A stretch of 64,000 bases of DNA from positions 1,213,001 to 1,277,000 of the forward strand of contig NZ_CP073587.1 of the NCBI RefSeq assembly GCF_018223345.1, written 5' to 3'. The notes under the pieces were generated by a model, which searched no databases, was not told the DNA's origin, and saw only the letters and a program-made list of their open reading frames with translations. Within the stretch, counting starts at the first letter, position 1, and every line of letters begins with the position of its first letter. The translations under genes and the position numbers were made by a program. Positions 1 through 8,557 of this stretch are shown piece after piece. The DNA comes from Shewanella yunxiaonensis (GTDB lineage Bacteria > Pseudomonadota > Gammaproteobacteria > Enterobacterales > Shewanellaceae).

Positions 1-1
1 G

Positions 2-187
2 AAAGGGATTGAAGTGGTGGTATACGAGCCCGTGCTCAAAGAAGATCAGTTCTTCCACTCCCGAGTGATCCGCGATTTAAATGAGTTTAAAGCAATGTCT
101 GATGTCATTATTTCCAACCGTATGATGGAAGAGTTGAAAGACGTAGCCGACAAAGTCTATACCCGCGACCTGTTCGGTCAGGACTAA
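2..187 (+). CDS. ugd: UDP-glucose 6-dehydrogenase, C-terminal end (partial)
   Basis: This is the last 61 codons of a gene entering from the left edge. The reading frame starts at base 2 and stops with TAA at 185-187. The visible tail reads like the C-terminal nucleotide-sugar-binding part of Ugd-type dehydrogenases: 'VVVYEP' followed by 'SDVIISNRM' and a terminal 'YTRDLFGQD'. Ugd oxidises UDP-glucose to UDP-glucuronate with NAD in the cytoplasm. The next gene, 54 bases on, is an epimerase of the UDP-glucuronate 4-epimerase type, which would use this product, so a two-gene precursor operon for a surface polysaccharide is likely. The catalytic Cys and Rossmann domain lie outside the window. Confidence 0.82.
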   Translation, partial: KGIEVVVYEPVLKEDQFFHSRVIRDLNEFKAMSDVIISNRMMEELKDVADKVYTRDLFGQD

Positions 188-241
188 GTAAGTTAAGTGA
201 CCCATGCGATAGGTGGGTTGCTCGTAATAAGAGGTTTGGCA

Positions 242-1246
242 ATGAAATATTTGGTCACAGGTGCGGCGGGTTTTATTGGTGCTCGCGTGTCAGAAAAATT
301 GTGTGAGGCGGGTCATCAGGTTGTCGGTATTGATAACCTCAATGACTATTATGACGTGAGTCTGAAGCAAGCCCGTCTCAGCAACTTGGCCAACTTTGAC
401 AAATTTCAATTTCTGAAACTGGACCTTGCCGATAGAGCGGGTATGGCAGCGTTGTTTGCCAAAGAACAGTTTCTGCGGGTGATCCATTTAGGCGCACAGG
501 CGGGGGTTCGTTACTCCATCAGTAATCCTTTTGCTTACGCAGATAGTAACTTAGTCGGCACTTTGTGTGTGCTGGAAGGTTGTCGTCACAATAAAGTGGA
601 ACACTTGGTCTACGCGTCCTCCAGTTCAACGTATGGCCTCAATAAAAAGATGCCATTTGCCACCAGTGATTCTGTTGACCACCCCGTGTCGTTCTATGCC
701 GCTACTAAGAAAGCCAATGAGATGATGGCTCACAGCTATTCTCATCTGTATGGCTTACCCACCACTGGCCTGCGATTTTTTACCGTTTATGGTCCATGGG
801 GACGCCCCGATATGGCGCCGATGTTGTTTGCGTCAGCCATCAGTGCGGATAAGCCTATCAAAGTGTTCAATCACGGCGATATGAGTCGTGATTTCACTTA
901 TATTGATGACATCGTTGCCGGTGTATTGCTATGTGCTGATAAAGTGCCTCAACCCGATCCGTCTTGGACGGTAGAGCAGGGGAGCCCAGCAACCAGCAGT
1001 GCTCCTTACCGTATTTACAATATCGGTAACGGCAGCCCTGTGCGGTTGATGGATTTTATCGCTGAACTGGAACGGGCATTAGGTAAAACAGCAGAGAAGA
1101 TCATGATGCCAATGCAGGATGGTGATGTGCAAGCAACCTGGGCTGACACAGAAGACCTGTTTAAGTCCGTGGGTTACAAGCCAAAAGTTGGAATAAGTGA
1201 AGGGGTTAAAGCCTTTGCGGATTGGTACCAAAGCTATTACAGGTAA
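242..1246 (+). CDS. NAD-dependent nucleotide-sugar epimerase (UDP-glucuronate 4-epimerase type)
   Basis: A 334-residue extended SDR enzyme. The N-terminus 'MKYLVTGAAGFIGARV' carries the GxxGxxG NAD-binding motif. The catalytic region has 'SSSSTYG' followed by the Y-x3-K pair in 'YAATKKANE'. Length and the 'GLRFFTVYGPWGRPDMAP' block match the UDP-glucuronate epimerases of capsule and O-antigen clusters, which interconvert UDP-GlcA and UDP-GalA. I use ATG 242, which directly begins the Rossmann fold; the longer frame from 197 adds 15 residues with no family resemblance. It follows ugd and is closed by a hairpin terminator. The exact sugar cannot be proved from sequence; another 4-epimerase activity remains possible. 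Confidence 0.85.
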   Translation: MKYLVTGAAGFIGARVSEKLCEAGHQVVGIDNLNDYYDVSLKQARLSNLANFDKFQFLKLDLADRAGMAALFAKEQFLRVIHLGAQAGVRYSISNPFAYADSNLVGTLCVLEGCRHNKVEHLVYASSSSTYGLNKKMPFATSDSVDHPVSFYAATKKANEMMAHSYSHLYGLPTTGLRFFTVYGPWGRPDMAPMLFASAISADKPIKVFNHGDMSRDFTYIDDIVAGVLLCADKVPQPDPSWTVEQGSPATSSAPYRIYNIGNGSPVRLMDFIAELERALGKTAEKIMMPMQDGDVQATWADTEDLFKSVGYKPKVGISEGVKAFADWYQSYYR

Positions 1247-1264
1247 GTTTTCCTATCAACTCCC

Positions 1265-1296
1265 AAATAGCGATGTATTGCATCGCTATTTTTTTA
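1265..1296 (+). terminator. Rho-independent terminator after the epimerase gene
   Basis: A perfect 11-bp stem (1265-1275 with 1281-1291, core AGCGATG/CATCGCT) around a 5-base loop runs into a T tract. It sits 19 bases after the epimerase stop and before the convergent O-antigen-ligase-like gene. The A tract on the other side means it could also serve the minus strand. Confidence 0.85.
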
Positions 1297-1309
1297 TATT
1301 TTTAATGTC

Positions 1310-2710
1310 TTAATTAATTACCCCATTAACCCAAATTCTGGGATATAATGTTTTCGGATATACACCTTTCAAATCCTGAGTTTGGTAACTATTAAAAAGC
1401 AATGTTGATATTGAAACTATATAGAGGAATATTAAAAAACGAGTAAAATTTGTCATTTTATAGCATGTTTTTAATTCTGACTTAGATATAAATGCAAATA
1501 AAAATGTTAATATCAATTGTGAAAAAGGCATTACTATAACACCACTAAACATTGAATAAACTATCCCTGATAATATGGAATACATAACCACAATATTTTG
1601 GGGTTCCATGTCTTTTTGCAAATGTCTCAGTTTTCTATAAATCCAAATTAACAATCCGCTGCTGACTAATACAGTTGTAATAACACCATATTCGTACAAT
1701 AGTTGCATAAAAGCATTATGTGGATGCGCATGAGGTAGAGGTTTATCCGGTGCCCATGCAAATGCCATTGGGCCATACCCGAACCATAAATGTTCAGGTA
1801 TAGTCCTAATAACATAGAGCCATAAGTCTAACCTACCGGAACTGCCTGTTCTGACTTTAAAATCAGTGTGTCCTATTAGCCATGAAGGTATGGCGATAAT
1901 TAAAATCAACCAAAGTAAGATGCCTAGCAGCATAGATTGCAGTAATGGCCGAGAAAAATTTTTACGGCTTTCTCTTGGTAAAATAAAATACAATAAGACA
2001 GCAACAAAAATGAGTGATATTAAACTGCCTCTGGCTTCTGATTGCAAAATTACCATCCAATGTAACGCCATTATTATTATAGAAATAATGCGAAATTTAA
2101 ATAAATGCAAAAAATAAAATGGTAACAATAGTAATGGTATCAACATAACCTGTAGTTGGTTGAAAAATCTTACATTGACGTAACCTGAAATCAACCCGTG
2201 GATACCGAAGCCTTGTGCATGTATGTAAGAAGAACGCAGGAGTATAATACATTGTATAAATGTTAATATTGAAAAAGTCAATGCAAAAATATAGACTAAA
2301 AAAATCAATTTATCTTTATCAATTGAATTGAAACATATAATGAATAAACAGAAAGATATTATTAACAAACCAATATTTTCAACTTCCACTATGCTCCAAT
2401 AAATATGTTCACTCCTTAAGGTTGAAATTAAAAATAAACAAGTAAACATAATTAATGTGATTTTTATGGAATTGTTAATATATATAAATTTAAAATTATT
2501 AATGAAGCATAATAATAATGTAAAAAAACATACAAAACTTACAACAAGAAATCTTTTTAAATCATATACACTACTAAAACCAATAAGTCTTGATAAATTG
2601 TTGGCATATATCGTTCCTAACAATATCACAGTTATAAATGAAATTAACAGCAACCAAGAGTACGTTTTTGTTTTCAATGAAATTCTCCAGCCTGTGCTAC
2701 AGAAATACAT
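1310..2710 (-). CDS. O-antigen ligase / polymerase-like membrane protein (Wzy_C family)
   Basis: About 466 residues, almost entirely hydrophobic, with roughly ten to twelve predicted membrane spans. The large periplasmic loop carries 'GSSGRLDLW' and 'WFGYGPMAF...HPHNAFMQLLYEYG', the Arg- and His-containing signature of the Wzy_C superfamily that includes O-antigen ligases WaaL and polymerases Wzy. Such proteins transfer or polymerise undecaprenyl-linked glycans on the periplasmic face of the inner membrane. I prefer ATG 2710; the frame can extend to a GTG at 2728 but neither has a strong ribosome site. The gene is visibly more AT-rich than both neighbours, which is common for horizontally exchanged surface-glycan genes. 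Ligase and polymerase cannot be told apart from sequence. Confidence 0.75.
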   Translation of the reverse strand: MYFCSTGWRISLKTKTYSWLLLISFITVILLGTIYANNLSRLIGFSSVYDLKRFLVVSFVCFFTLLLCFINNFKFIYINNSIKITLIMFTCLFLISTLRSEHIYWSIVEVENIGLLIISFCLFIICFNSIDKDKLIFLVYIFALTFSILTFIQCIILLRSSYIHAQGFGIHGLISGYVNVRFFNQLQVMLIPLLLLPFYFLHLFKFRIISIIIMALHWMVILQSEARGSLISLIFVAVLLYFILPRESRKNFSRPLLQSMLLGILLWLILIIAIPSWLIGHTDFKVRTGSSGRLDLWLYVIRTIPEHLWFGYGPMAFAWAPDKPLPHAHPHNAFMQLLYEYGVITTVLVSSGLLIWIYRKLRHLQKDMEPQNIVVMYSILSGIVYSMFSGVIVMPFSQLILTFLFAFISKSELKTCYKMTNFTRFLIFLYIVSISTLLFNSYQTQDLKGVYPKTLYPRIWVNGVIN

Positions 2711-2736
2711 CTTACTTAACAGTGGCACCTACACAG

Positions 2737-4848
2737 CTATAAACTGTTTATAACGCCATTTTTCACTTTCATCGATTTGTCATGTGGATCTTCCACCTGA
2801 GTAGTAGAAGGGCTCACAGAAGATCTACAATCATTGGATTCATTTATACCAGCGTCATGTGCGAAATGTTTGCATAATTCGGAGAGCATGTCCTGCCATG
2901 GCGCATCGCCATGGTAATTGGTTAACCGTTGCCACTGTTGTGATGTTGTATCAACGAGAACCAGGTCATCGTAATGGGGCAACATTGCCAACTGCCAATG
3001 GCGGTAATAGACCGCTCGTTGTTTTAAGGCAATATTCTGCTTGTAATTAGCAGATTTCATAACTGCTCTACCATTGTCTCTGACTTCGTAATGCGAGGCG
3101 GTTTCGGACATAACTTTTTTTTCATTGATAAAGCTGGAATTAATAGACCGTACTGGTATTGAAGATTCGATAAAAATCTTTCGTTTTGTGGCTAAAAATT
3201 GAGTGGCTGTCGGTAGTGGTTGGCCGTCAAAATTGAGCTGTTGTTCGTGGGGTATCTGCAATTTAGCAAATATCGTTGGTGCGATATCTACCAAAGAGAA
3301 CAACCCCTCAACGAGATGTGGTTTATTAATTATCTGACCGTTGCGATACCTGAGTTGTGCTAACAAAACTTGCGATTGTTGTTGATCTAAGATGTTGGTT
3401 CCATGTCCCCAAGCTGCAACATTGATGCGTGGGGAGCTATTACTATCAGCCTCTTGGAGTTGCTCCTGTGGCAGCATAAAGCCTTCACCATGGTCCGACA
3501 GTAAGTACACTATGGCGTTATCTAATAGCCCACGTTGTTGCAGCCCTTGAAAAAAGTCATAGAGTTGCTGATCAAGCTTTTTCAACATTTGTTGGTACAT
3601 ATAGTGGTTGTAGTTGCCATCCCAACGTGAAAAATCGAGTTCAACAAAGTCCTTCGAAGTAAAAGGCCAGTGCAGTTGGCAAAAGTGAACTGCCAAAAAG
3701 TTGGGGCTGGTCAGAGATAGGCTGGACAACACCTCCTCGTTGAAAACCATGGGATCATAGACTTTGCCATAGGCGCGGTTGATATAAAGATAAGGGAAAA
3801 GATACTTACCTATTGGGGTATTAACTAACAGATTAATCAGTGGTAGGTCTGCCATGTTGGAAATAATGGCATCGGCAGCACCTATCTTAGGACCCACAAC
3901 CTTATCGAAACCATAATGTTCATCTATTTGATTGAAACGTCGCTCGTCCATGGCGTAATGGGTCTGATAGCCGCTCTTTGACAGGGCTTGCACCAACGGA
4001 AATCTGTTCTGTACCAGTTCTGGTGGTGCCAGGTTAAAACGTGCTCCCATGGTGGTTGGGTATTGACCCGACAATATGCTCATCCATGCAACATAGGTGC
4101 GTCCCAATGGGGTATAGGTACGATCATAAATCAATGCTTTTGAAAGAAGTGCATTCAGGTGGGGGGCCAGACTGACATCTGCACCTCGAAACGCCAGATG
4201 ATCTGGCCTGAGAGCATCAATGCCAATGATAAAAATATTAGGTCTAGCTTGAGCTGTACTGGTGTTGCGGATGGTGCTGTTAAGCGCTAATACGCCGCCA
4301 GAGAGCAGCAGCAACACCAATAGGCTATTGACCCAACCCCAGTAGATAAAGCGATACAGGATACCCATCAATCCATATAGAAAGTTTGCTATTAATAAAG
4401 TGGTTAAAAGTGTAATAAATGGAAGACTAGATAATGGTGTGTTGCGGAAGATACTTAACAACGAAGTCGGGTACAAATAGGCATTGGTTGCCAATGCTAA
4501 AATAAAATGCAGTAACACCAACAATAGCCAGATCTGCGTCTTGATAGTGTCGTTGGAAATATGTTGAAACCATGGGCGACAGGAAATCGTAATCACAGCT
4601 GCCCAGCAGACATGTAGTAAAAGTGTAATGGCAAAAAAATAGCTGATATCCAGTATCAGACCCTGACTGAGTAATTGATCCTTATTTATTGCGGTCATGG
4701 TACTCGCAAGGGAAAATACTGAATAAAACTGGATCAATTGTTTGTAGTTAACACAGGCGACTAACAACAGCACCATTAATGCCAGAGTTCGGATATACGT
4801 CCGTGACAGCGATATAGGCGAATGCGTTTGAACAACTGTTGTAGGCAT
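2737..4848 (-). CDS. Inner-membrane sulfatase-fold enzyme (YejM/LTA-synthase-like)
   Basis: About 703 residues. The N-terminal third has around five membrane spans. From about residue 205 comes an alkaline-phosphatase-superfamily domain: 'NIFIIGIDALRPDHL' supplies the first metal aspartate, 'TPLGRTYVAWMSILSGQYP' the nucleophile region, and 'LLSDHGEGF' plus 'AAWGHGTN' the C-terminal metal ligands. No Cys/Ser-x-Pro-x-Arg formylglycine motif is present, so this is more likely a phosphoglycerol/phosphoethanolamine transferase or YejM-type protein than a true sulfatase. ATG 4848 follows AGGGAG at good spacing; the 18-codon extension to 4902 has no such site. It is longer than YejM (about 586) because of a C-terminal tail. 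Lipid or polysaccharide decoration is inferred from its neighbours. Confidence 0.72.
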   Translation of the reverse strand: MPTTVVQTHSPISLSRTYIRTLALMVLLLVACVNYKQLIQFYSVFSLASTMTAINKDQLLSQGLILDISYFFAITLLLHVCWAAVITISCRPWFQHISNDTIKTQIWLLLVLLHFILALATNAYLYPTSLLSIFRNTPLSSLPFITLLTTLLIANFLYGLMGILYRFIYWGWVNSLLVLLLLSGGVLALNSTIRNTSTAQARPNIFIIGIDALRPDHLAFRGADVSLAPHLNALLSKALIYDRTYTPLGRTYVAWMSILSGQYPTTMGARFNLAPPELVQNRFPLVQALSKSGYQTHYAMDERRFNQIDEHYGFDKVVGPKIGAADAIISNMADLPLINLLVNTPIGKYLFPYLYINRAYGKVYDPMVFNEEVLSSLSLTSPNFLAVHFCQLHWPFTSKDFVELDFSRWDGNYNHYMYQQMLKKLDQQLYDFFQGLQQRGLLDNAIVYLLSDHGEGFMLPQEQLQEADSNSSPRINVAAWGHGTNILDQQQSQVLLAQLRYRNGQIINKPHLVEGLFSLVDIAPTIFAKLQIPHEQQLNFDGQPLPTATQFLATKRKIFIESSIPVRSINSSFINEKKVMSETASHYEVRDNGRAVMKSANYKQNIALKQRAVYYRHWQLAMLPHYDDLVLVDTTSQQWQRLTNYHGDAPWQDMLSELCKHFAHDAGINESNDCRSSVSPSTTQVEDPHDKSMKVKNGVINSL

Positions 4849-4971
4849 GTATTCTCCCTGTTGAATTATCACATTGCTGCCTAGTTCTACTACTGTGGCC
4901 ATTCAGTTAAGTAGGTTGATACCCTCGGCTCCCTATGTGCTTGTTATGTATTTATCTTGAATCTCTACGAG

Positions 4972-5277
4972 TTATTGGCCCGTTTCGGGCGGCTGTTTAG
5001 CATTTTGTTGCATTGTCGTTGATGACATCTGCGTCGACTGGTCATTGTTTTGCATTTGAAACCGGTCAAACTGAAGCAAAGCGTTAGCAGTATTTCCCGA
5101 TGGCCAGTCACCCAAAATCAAATAGCGCTCTGCTAGTGTTTTTCCGGACTCTTGCCCCGAATCCACAGCAAAACGCGCCTGTGCTGTCTGCCAGGCAGGT
5201 AATAGAATAATGGCCAGCAACAGCAAAATAATCAGGTTCAGCCCTATCTGTATTGCTTGCGTTTTATTTATAGTCAC
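4972..5277 (-). CDS. Small single-pass membrane protein, unknown function
   Basis: A 101-residue protein with one strongly hydrophobic segment (about residues 10-30) and a polar, Gln/Asn/Met-rich C-terminal tail, expected in the periplasm. It starts at GTG 5277 and lies upstream of, and in the same orientation as, the membrane sulfatase-fold gene, so the two are probably co-transcribed. I do not recognise the family. Context suggests an accessory of the sulfatase-fold enzyme, but no motif shows this. Confidence 0.55.
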   Translation of the reverse strand: MTINKTQAIQIGLNLIILLLLAIILLPAWQTAQARFAVDSGQESGKTLAERYLILGDWPSGNTANALLQFDRFQMQNNDQSTQMSSTTMQQNAKQPPETGQ

Positions 5278-5490
5278 CTGTTGGTATCAATCCCTTTTAC
5301 CCTGATTTATAAAAGTATAGTCAGGATCTTAGGATATACTGCTAGTTACTCTTTCTGCGCTCCCTTTTGAGAAAGATTCGATTGTCTATTGATCAGTCAA
5401 AGTTGTTGTTAATGGGATTTTGTACTAGAGATTTAGGTACCGGTCTGATTAAACCGATGTTCAATAATGTCGACAGGGAGAGCCGTATCT

Positions 5491-7218
5491 ATGATCCGCT
5501 GCACGCGGGAATCTACTTCACTTGCAAGTCCGAAACCTGATACTGGGGAAATGGATGACTTTGACGCTAAACTTGCCAATGAATGTGCCAATACAGGCTC
5601 GTTTTTCACGTCGTGGTCTAATCACTTGGAGTATCTGCCTCAGTTTCCATTAAGAATAGAAGGTTCTTGGATACGCTTTTTTCCCACCCAGATGCTTTCA
5701 TTAACTCGATTTGTTTCTGCTAAATGGCTGAAGGGCATCATGTGTCTTATGCTGATCTGCGTTGGCACTCAACTCAGTGCGGCAGATATCACGGCATCCG
5801 CTGTTGGAGCCGGGATGCGGGTCAAGAAAATAGATTCAACCAACGAATTTATCTGGTTTAATCAGGAAGGTGTCATCAGACCCTATACCATTAGTATGTT
5901 GGCGTTGATGGAAGATCTTGGGATCTTGCCACTCACACCAATTAATGATGCGGTAGTAGCAAATGTGGACAAGGCGTATACACAATTTTTCCTGAGCGGT
6001 TTATCACTGCTTACCAATTTTTCCGGAAAAACGTATCCCAAGTCTGATAATGAGTTGCGACAGTTGGTTTCCCAAGGGCTGTTGGCAAACACAGTTGAAA
6101 ATATACTGCCAGCAACGCCACAGATTGAGAAATTAAGACAGATAATGGCGCACTATCGCCAACTGTGCAGTTATGTTTGGCCAACACTCTCATCATTCAC
6201 TTTCAGATTAGGTCAACGAACACCGGAAATTGCTAAGTTGCGGTGGATGTTAACGCAACTTGGCGATTTAAAATCTCAAGCAGCAGATGCTTACCGTGAT
6301 GCTATTTATGATCCTAATATCAGTCAGGCAGTTAAACACTTTCAGGCCAGACATGGACTTGAACAAACCGGTACTCTTAACTCGCAAACCGTTACGGCTC
6401 TGAACACTACACCGTATCAACGGGTCACGCAGATGCAAGTTACATTGTGGCGTTGGTTAGCCTTACCAACACCATTACCTGACAATTATGTATGGATAAA
6501 TCTGCCGGCGTATCAACTGCATGTTGTGGATAATAATGTTGATGTGCTGAGCATGAGGATCATTGTTGGTAATTCGTTAACTCCGACACCATTGATGTCG
6601 ACGTATCTGACCCAGTTTACTGTGAATCCGACTTGGACACCGCCAGTCAGTATCATTTATGATGAGCTACTACCAAAAAACCGTGCTGAACCTGGCTATT
6701 TAGCCCGTCAGGGGTTTCAATTACGCAAACCGTCGGCGACTCCATTGTCTCTGGCACACATACCGCCAGAACAATTGCCAGCATTACTCAATCAATATCA
6801 GTTGGTGCAAGAACCTGGGCCTGGTAATGCGTTAGGCAAGTTCCGGTTTTCTATCCCCAACAACGATGCCATTTATCTGCACGACACACCTGCAAAATCA
6901 TTATTCAATCTTAATAACAGGGCGTTAAGTCACGGTTGTATCCGTTTACAGAATCCTGAAGGGTTACTGCAATACATAATGTCTAAACAGTCTGAGATTG
7001 GTGTGACTGATCTCGAACATTCGTTAAACCGCAACACTCCTAGTTATTTTCGTATTGTTAATCCGATAGCGGTTTTTGTTGACTATCATACAACTTGGGT
7101 GGATGAAGACGGCCTGTTACAGATCCGACAGGATATTTATAAGCAAGACGAACAAATACGTCAGTTAATGCAGTTACATTTGGCAATAAAGGGCGCGAAC
7201 TATGGACAAACATATTAA
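5491..7218 (+). CDS. L,D-transpeptidase (YcbB-like, peptidoglycan-binding plus YkuD domains)
   Basis: About 575 residues. The middle carries a PG_binding_1 motif ('LRWMLTQLGDL...VKHFQARHGLEQTGTLNSQTVTALN'), followed by a YkuD L,D-transpeptidase domain with 'YLHDTPAKSLF' and the catalytic 'SHGCIRL' (Cys near residue 483). These enzymes make 3-3 cross-links in peptidoglycan or attach proteins to it, in the periplasm. ATG 5491 has AGGGAG ten bases upstream. A typical signal or anchor segment ('LKGIMCLMLICVGTQLSA') lies only around residues 80-97 of this version. Either the polar 67-residue N-terminal part is cytoplasmic, or translation really begins at ATG 5692, which lacks a clear ribosome site. 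The stop overlaps the next gene by 17 bases. Confidence 0.85.
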   Translation: MIRCTRESTSLASPKPDTGEMDDFDAKLANECANTGSFFTSWSNHLEYLPQFPLRIEGSWIRFFPTQMLSLTRFVSAKWLKGIMCLMLICVGTQLSAADITASAVGAGMRVKKIDSTNEFIWFNQEGVIRPYTISMLALMEDLGILPLTPINDAVVANVDKAYTQFFLSGLSLLTNFSGKTYPKSDNELRQLVSQGLLANTVENILPATPQIEKLRQIMAHYRQLCSYVWPTLSSFTFRLGQRTPEIAKLRWMLTQLGDLKSQAADAYRDAIYDPNISQAVKHFQARHGLEQTGTLNSQTVTALNTTPYQRVTQMQVTLWRWLALPTPLPDNYVWINLPAYQLHVVDNNVDVLSMRIIVGNSLTPTPLMSTYLTQFTVNPTWTPPVSIIYDELLPKNRAEPGYLARQGFQLRKPSATPLSLAHIPPEQLPALLNQYQLVQEPGPGNALGKFRFSIPNNDAIYLHDTPAKSLFNLNNRALSHGCIRLQNPEGLLQYIMSKQSEIGVTDLEHSLNRNTPSYFRIVNPIAVFVDYHTTWVDEDGLLQIRQDIYKQDEQIRQLMQLHLAIKGANYGQTY

Positions 7219-7603
7219 AGAATTGGCGTCGTTAATTCGCAGAGAAAAAAATGCCAAAATGAGGATTAAATTATTGGCATTGCAACATTTTATTGAAGGT
7301 CAGTCTCGTTCCCAGATTGCGGACTATTTAAAAGTCAGCCGCACGAGTGTAAACAAATGGGTGAGCGTTTACCTGTCTCATGGTATTGCTGGTCTGGCTG
7401 ATAAAAGGCGTTCTGGACGGCGTCCAGGGCTGAGCTCTGAGCAGCAAAGACAACTTGCCGACTACATCGTGCGCTGTCAATCTCACTGCGACGGGCATAG
7501 TGTGACCGGACAAGCCATTCAAGCCTATATTGCAAGATCTTTTGGTATAGACTATGAAATATCAACTGTTTACCGTATTTTAAACAAAATTTCGGTCAGT
7601 TAA
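7202..7603 (+). CDS. Orphan helix-turn-helix protein resembling the N-terminus of IS630 transposases
   Basis: 133 residues with a winged or homeodomain-like HTH: 'RSQIADYLKVSRTSVNKW' followed by 'GLADKRRSGRRPGLS', the arrangement at the N-terminus of IS630/Tc1-type transposases. The DDE catalytic domain is absent, the frame ends cleanly, and no terminal inverted repeats are visible nearby. The start codon lies inside the last codons of the L,D-transpeptidase gene (17-base overlap), so it is translationally coupled to it. That argues for a domesticated DNA-binding protein, perhaps a regulator, rather than a random transposon scar. Its target is unknown; the AT-rich 668-base region just downstream, in front of the Flp pilus locus, is one candidate. 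Confidence 0.7.
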   Translation: MDKHIKELASLIRREKNAKMRIKLLALQHFIEGQSRSQIADYLKVSRTSVNKWVSVYLSHGIAGLADKRRSGRRPGLSSEQQRQLADYIVRCQSHCDGHSVTGQAIQAYIARSFGIDYEISTVYRILNKISVS

Positions 7604-8271
7604 TCTAATATGCAGAATTAAAATACGATTTTAAAACCAAAAGGCAGTGATATTAAGTGTCACTGGTGGTTTAGTTGCGTACTAAAGATTAGACCAAATC
7701 GATTATTTTTGAATAATTAACTGATCATATTTTTCAGTATTTACACAATAAATTAACAGGTATCAATTATAAATATAAAAAATTAAATTAAACAATTAGT
7801 TAACTAAATTCTTAGACCGAGGATTATTCAATTAATACCTTCATAAATATTATTTTTTAAGTTAATTTGTGATGGCGTATAATATATTTATGATTAATAT
7901 CAGTACGTTATGAACATTTCTAACCATTTAGTTATACTGTGATTTTGCAATCATAAACTGATCACTTACTTATTCAATAAATTTCTAATTCTCCTCTTTG
8001 CTACCTTTAAATACAGCTATTAGGCCATTATCAATGTGGCACATAGCGTAAGAGTTGTATGGATCTCGGGAATCTTTGGGTTCAGTCAGGCATAGGGAAA
8101 AACGTACCGCTAGGTAAGTTGCCAGACGAAGTTGAGTAAAGGGTGAGTACTGTGGTTTAAGTTCCCTTAGCTAAGTATTGATGGGAATGCTGGAATACCG
8201 CCCCCAGCCGTGACTGTCTCGGTAAGTACCTTACATGGCAGATTTTATAAGGGTGTAGAGGAGAGAGTGAT
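7604..8271. other. Long AT-rich regulatory region before the Flp/Tad pilus locus
   Basis: 668 bases without a credible gene. The first 400 bases are very AT-rich, with several poly-A/T stretches suited to nucleoid-protein (H-NS-like) binding. A TATAAT hexamer occurs near 7876. The last 230 bases have higher GC and probably form a long pilin leader. No riboswitch consensus could be matched. Confidence 0.5.
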
Positions 8272-8466
8272 ATGAACTTTAGAAGTTTATTAACGGAATT
8301 TGTAAAGGATGAAAGCGGTTTAACAGCGGTAGAGTACGCCATCGCTGGCGGTTTAGTGGTAGGGGGAATGATCGCTGCCTTTGTTACTTTAGGTGATAAC
8401 GCAACAGCGAAGATTGATTGCTTAGGCAAAGCAGTGAACGGTGCCAGTACAGATTGTTCCTCATGA
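8272..8466 (+). CDS. flp: Flp-type (type IVb) pilin
   Basis: A 64-residue prepilin. A short polar leader is followed by 'ESGLTAVEYAIAGGLVVGGMIAAFVTLG'; Glu and Tyr in the 'VEYA' hydrophobic core are the Flp family signature. The cleavage site is the G-L junction before 'TAVEYA', processed by the TadV peptidase encoded next. It assembles into the Flp/Tad adhesion pilus. The start has a very strong ribosome site (GAGGAGAGAG), as expected for an abundant structural subunit, and the gene is separated from tadV by 91 bases. Two cysteines near the C-terminus could form a disulphide loop. Confidence 0.93.
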   Translation: MNFRSLLTEFVKDESGLTAVEYAIAGGLVVGGMIAAFVTLGDNATAKIDCLGKAVNGASTDCSS

Positions 8467-8557
8467 TAGAGATCTCATATGTGTCTGCGCAGGGCTAACC
8501 ACCTGCCAGACACTTTCTTTGCGCTACTGGATAGATGTGAGAGAAGGATAGATCGCC

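Noticed and set aside
7202..7603. Intact IS630 element
   Set aside because: No DDE domain, no terminal inverted repeats, and the gene overlaps the transpeptidase in frame-coupled fashion.
8040..8271. Possible cyclic-di-GMP (GEMM) or other riboswitch in the pilin leader
   Set aside because: Some GGTAAG-like bits are present but the conserved GEMM core and pairing could not be assembled by eye.
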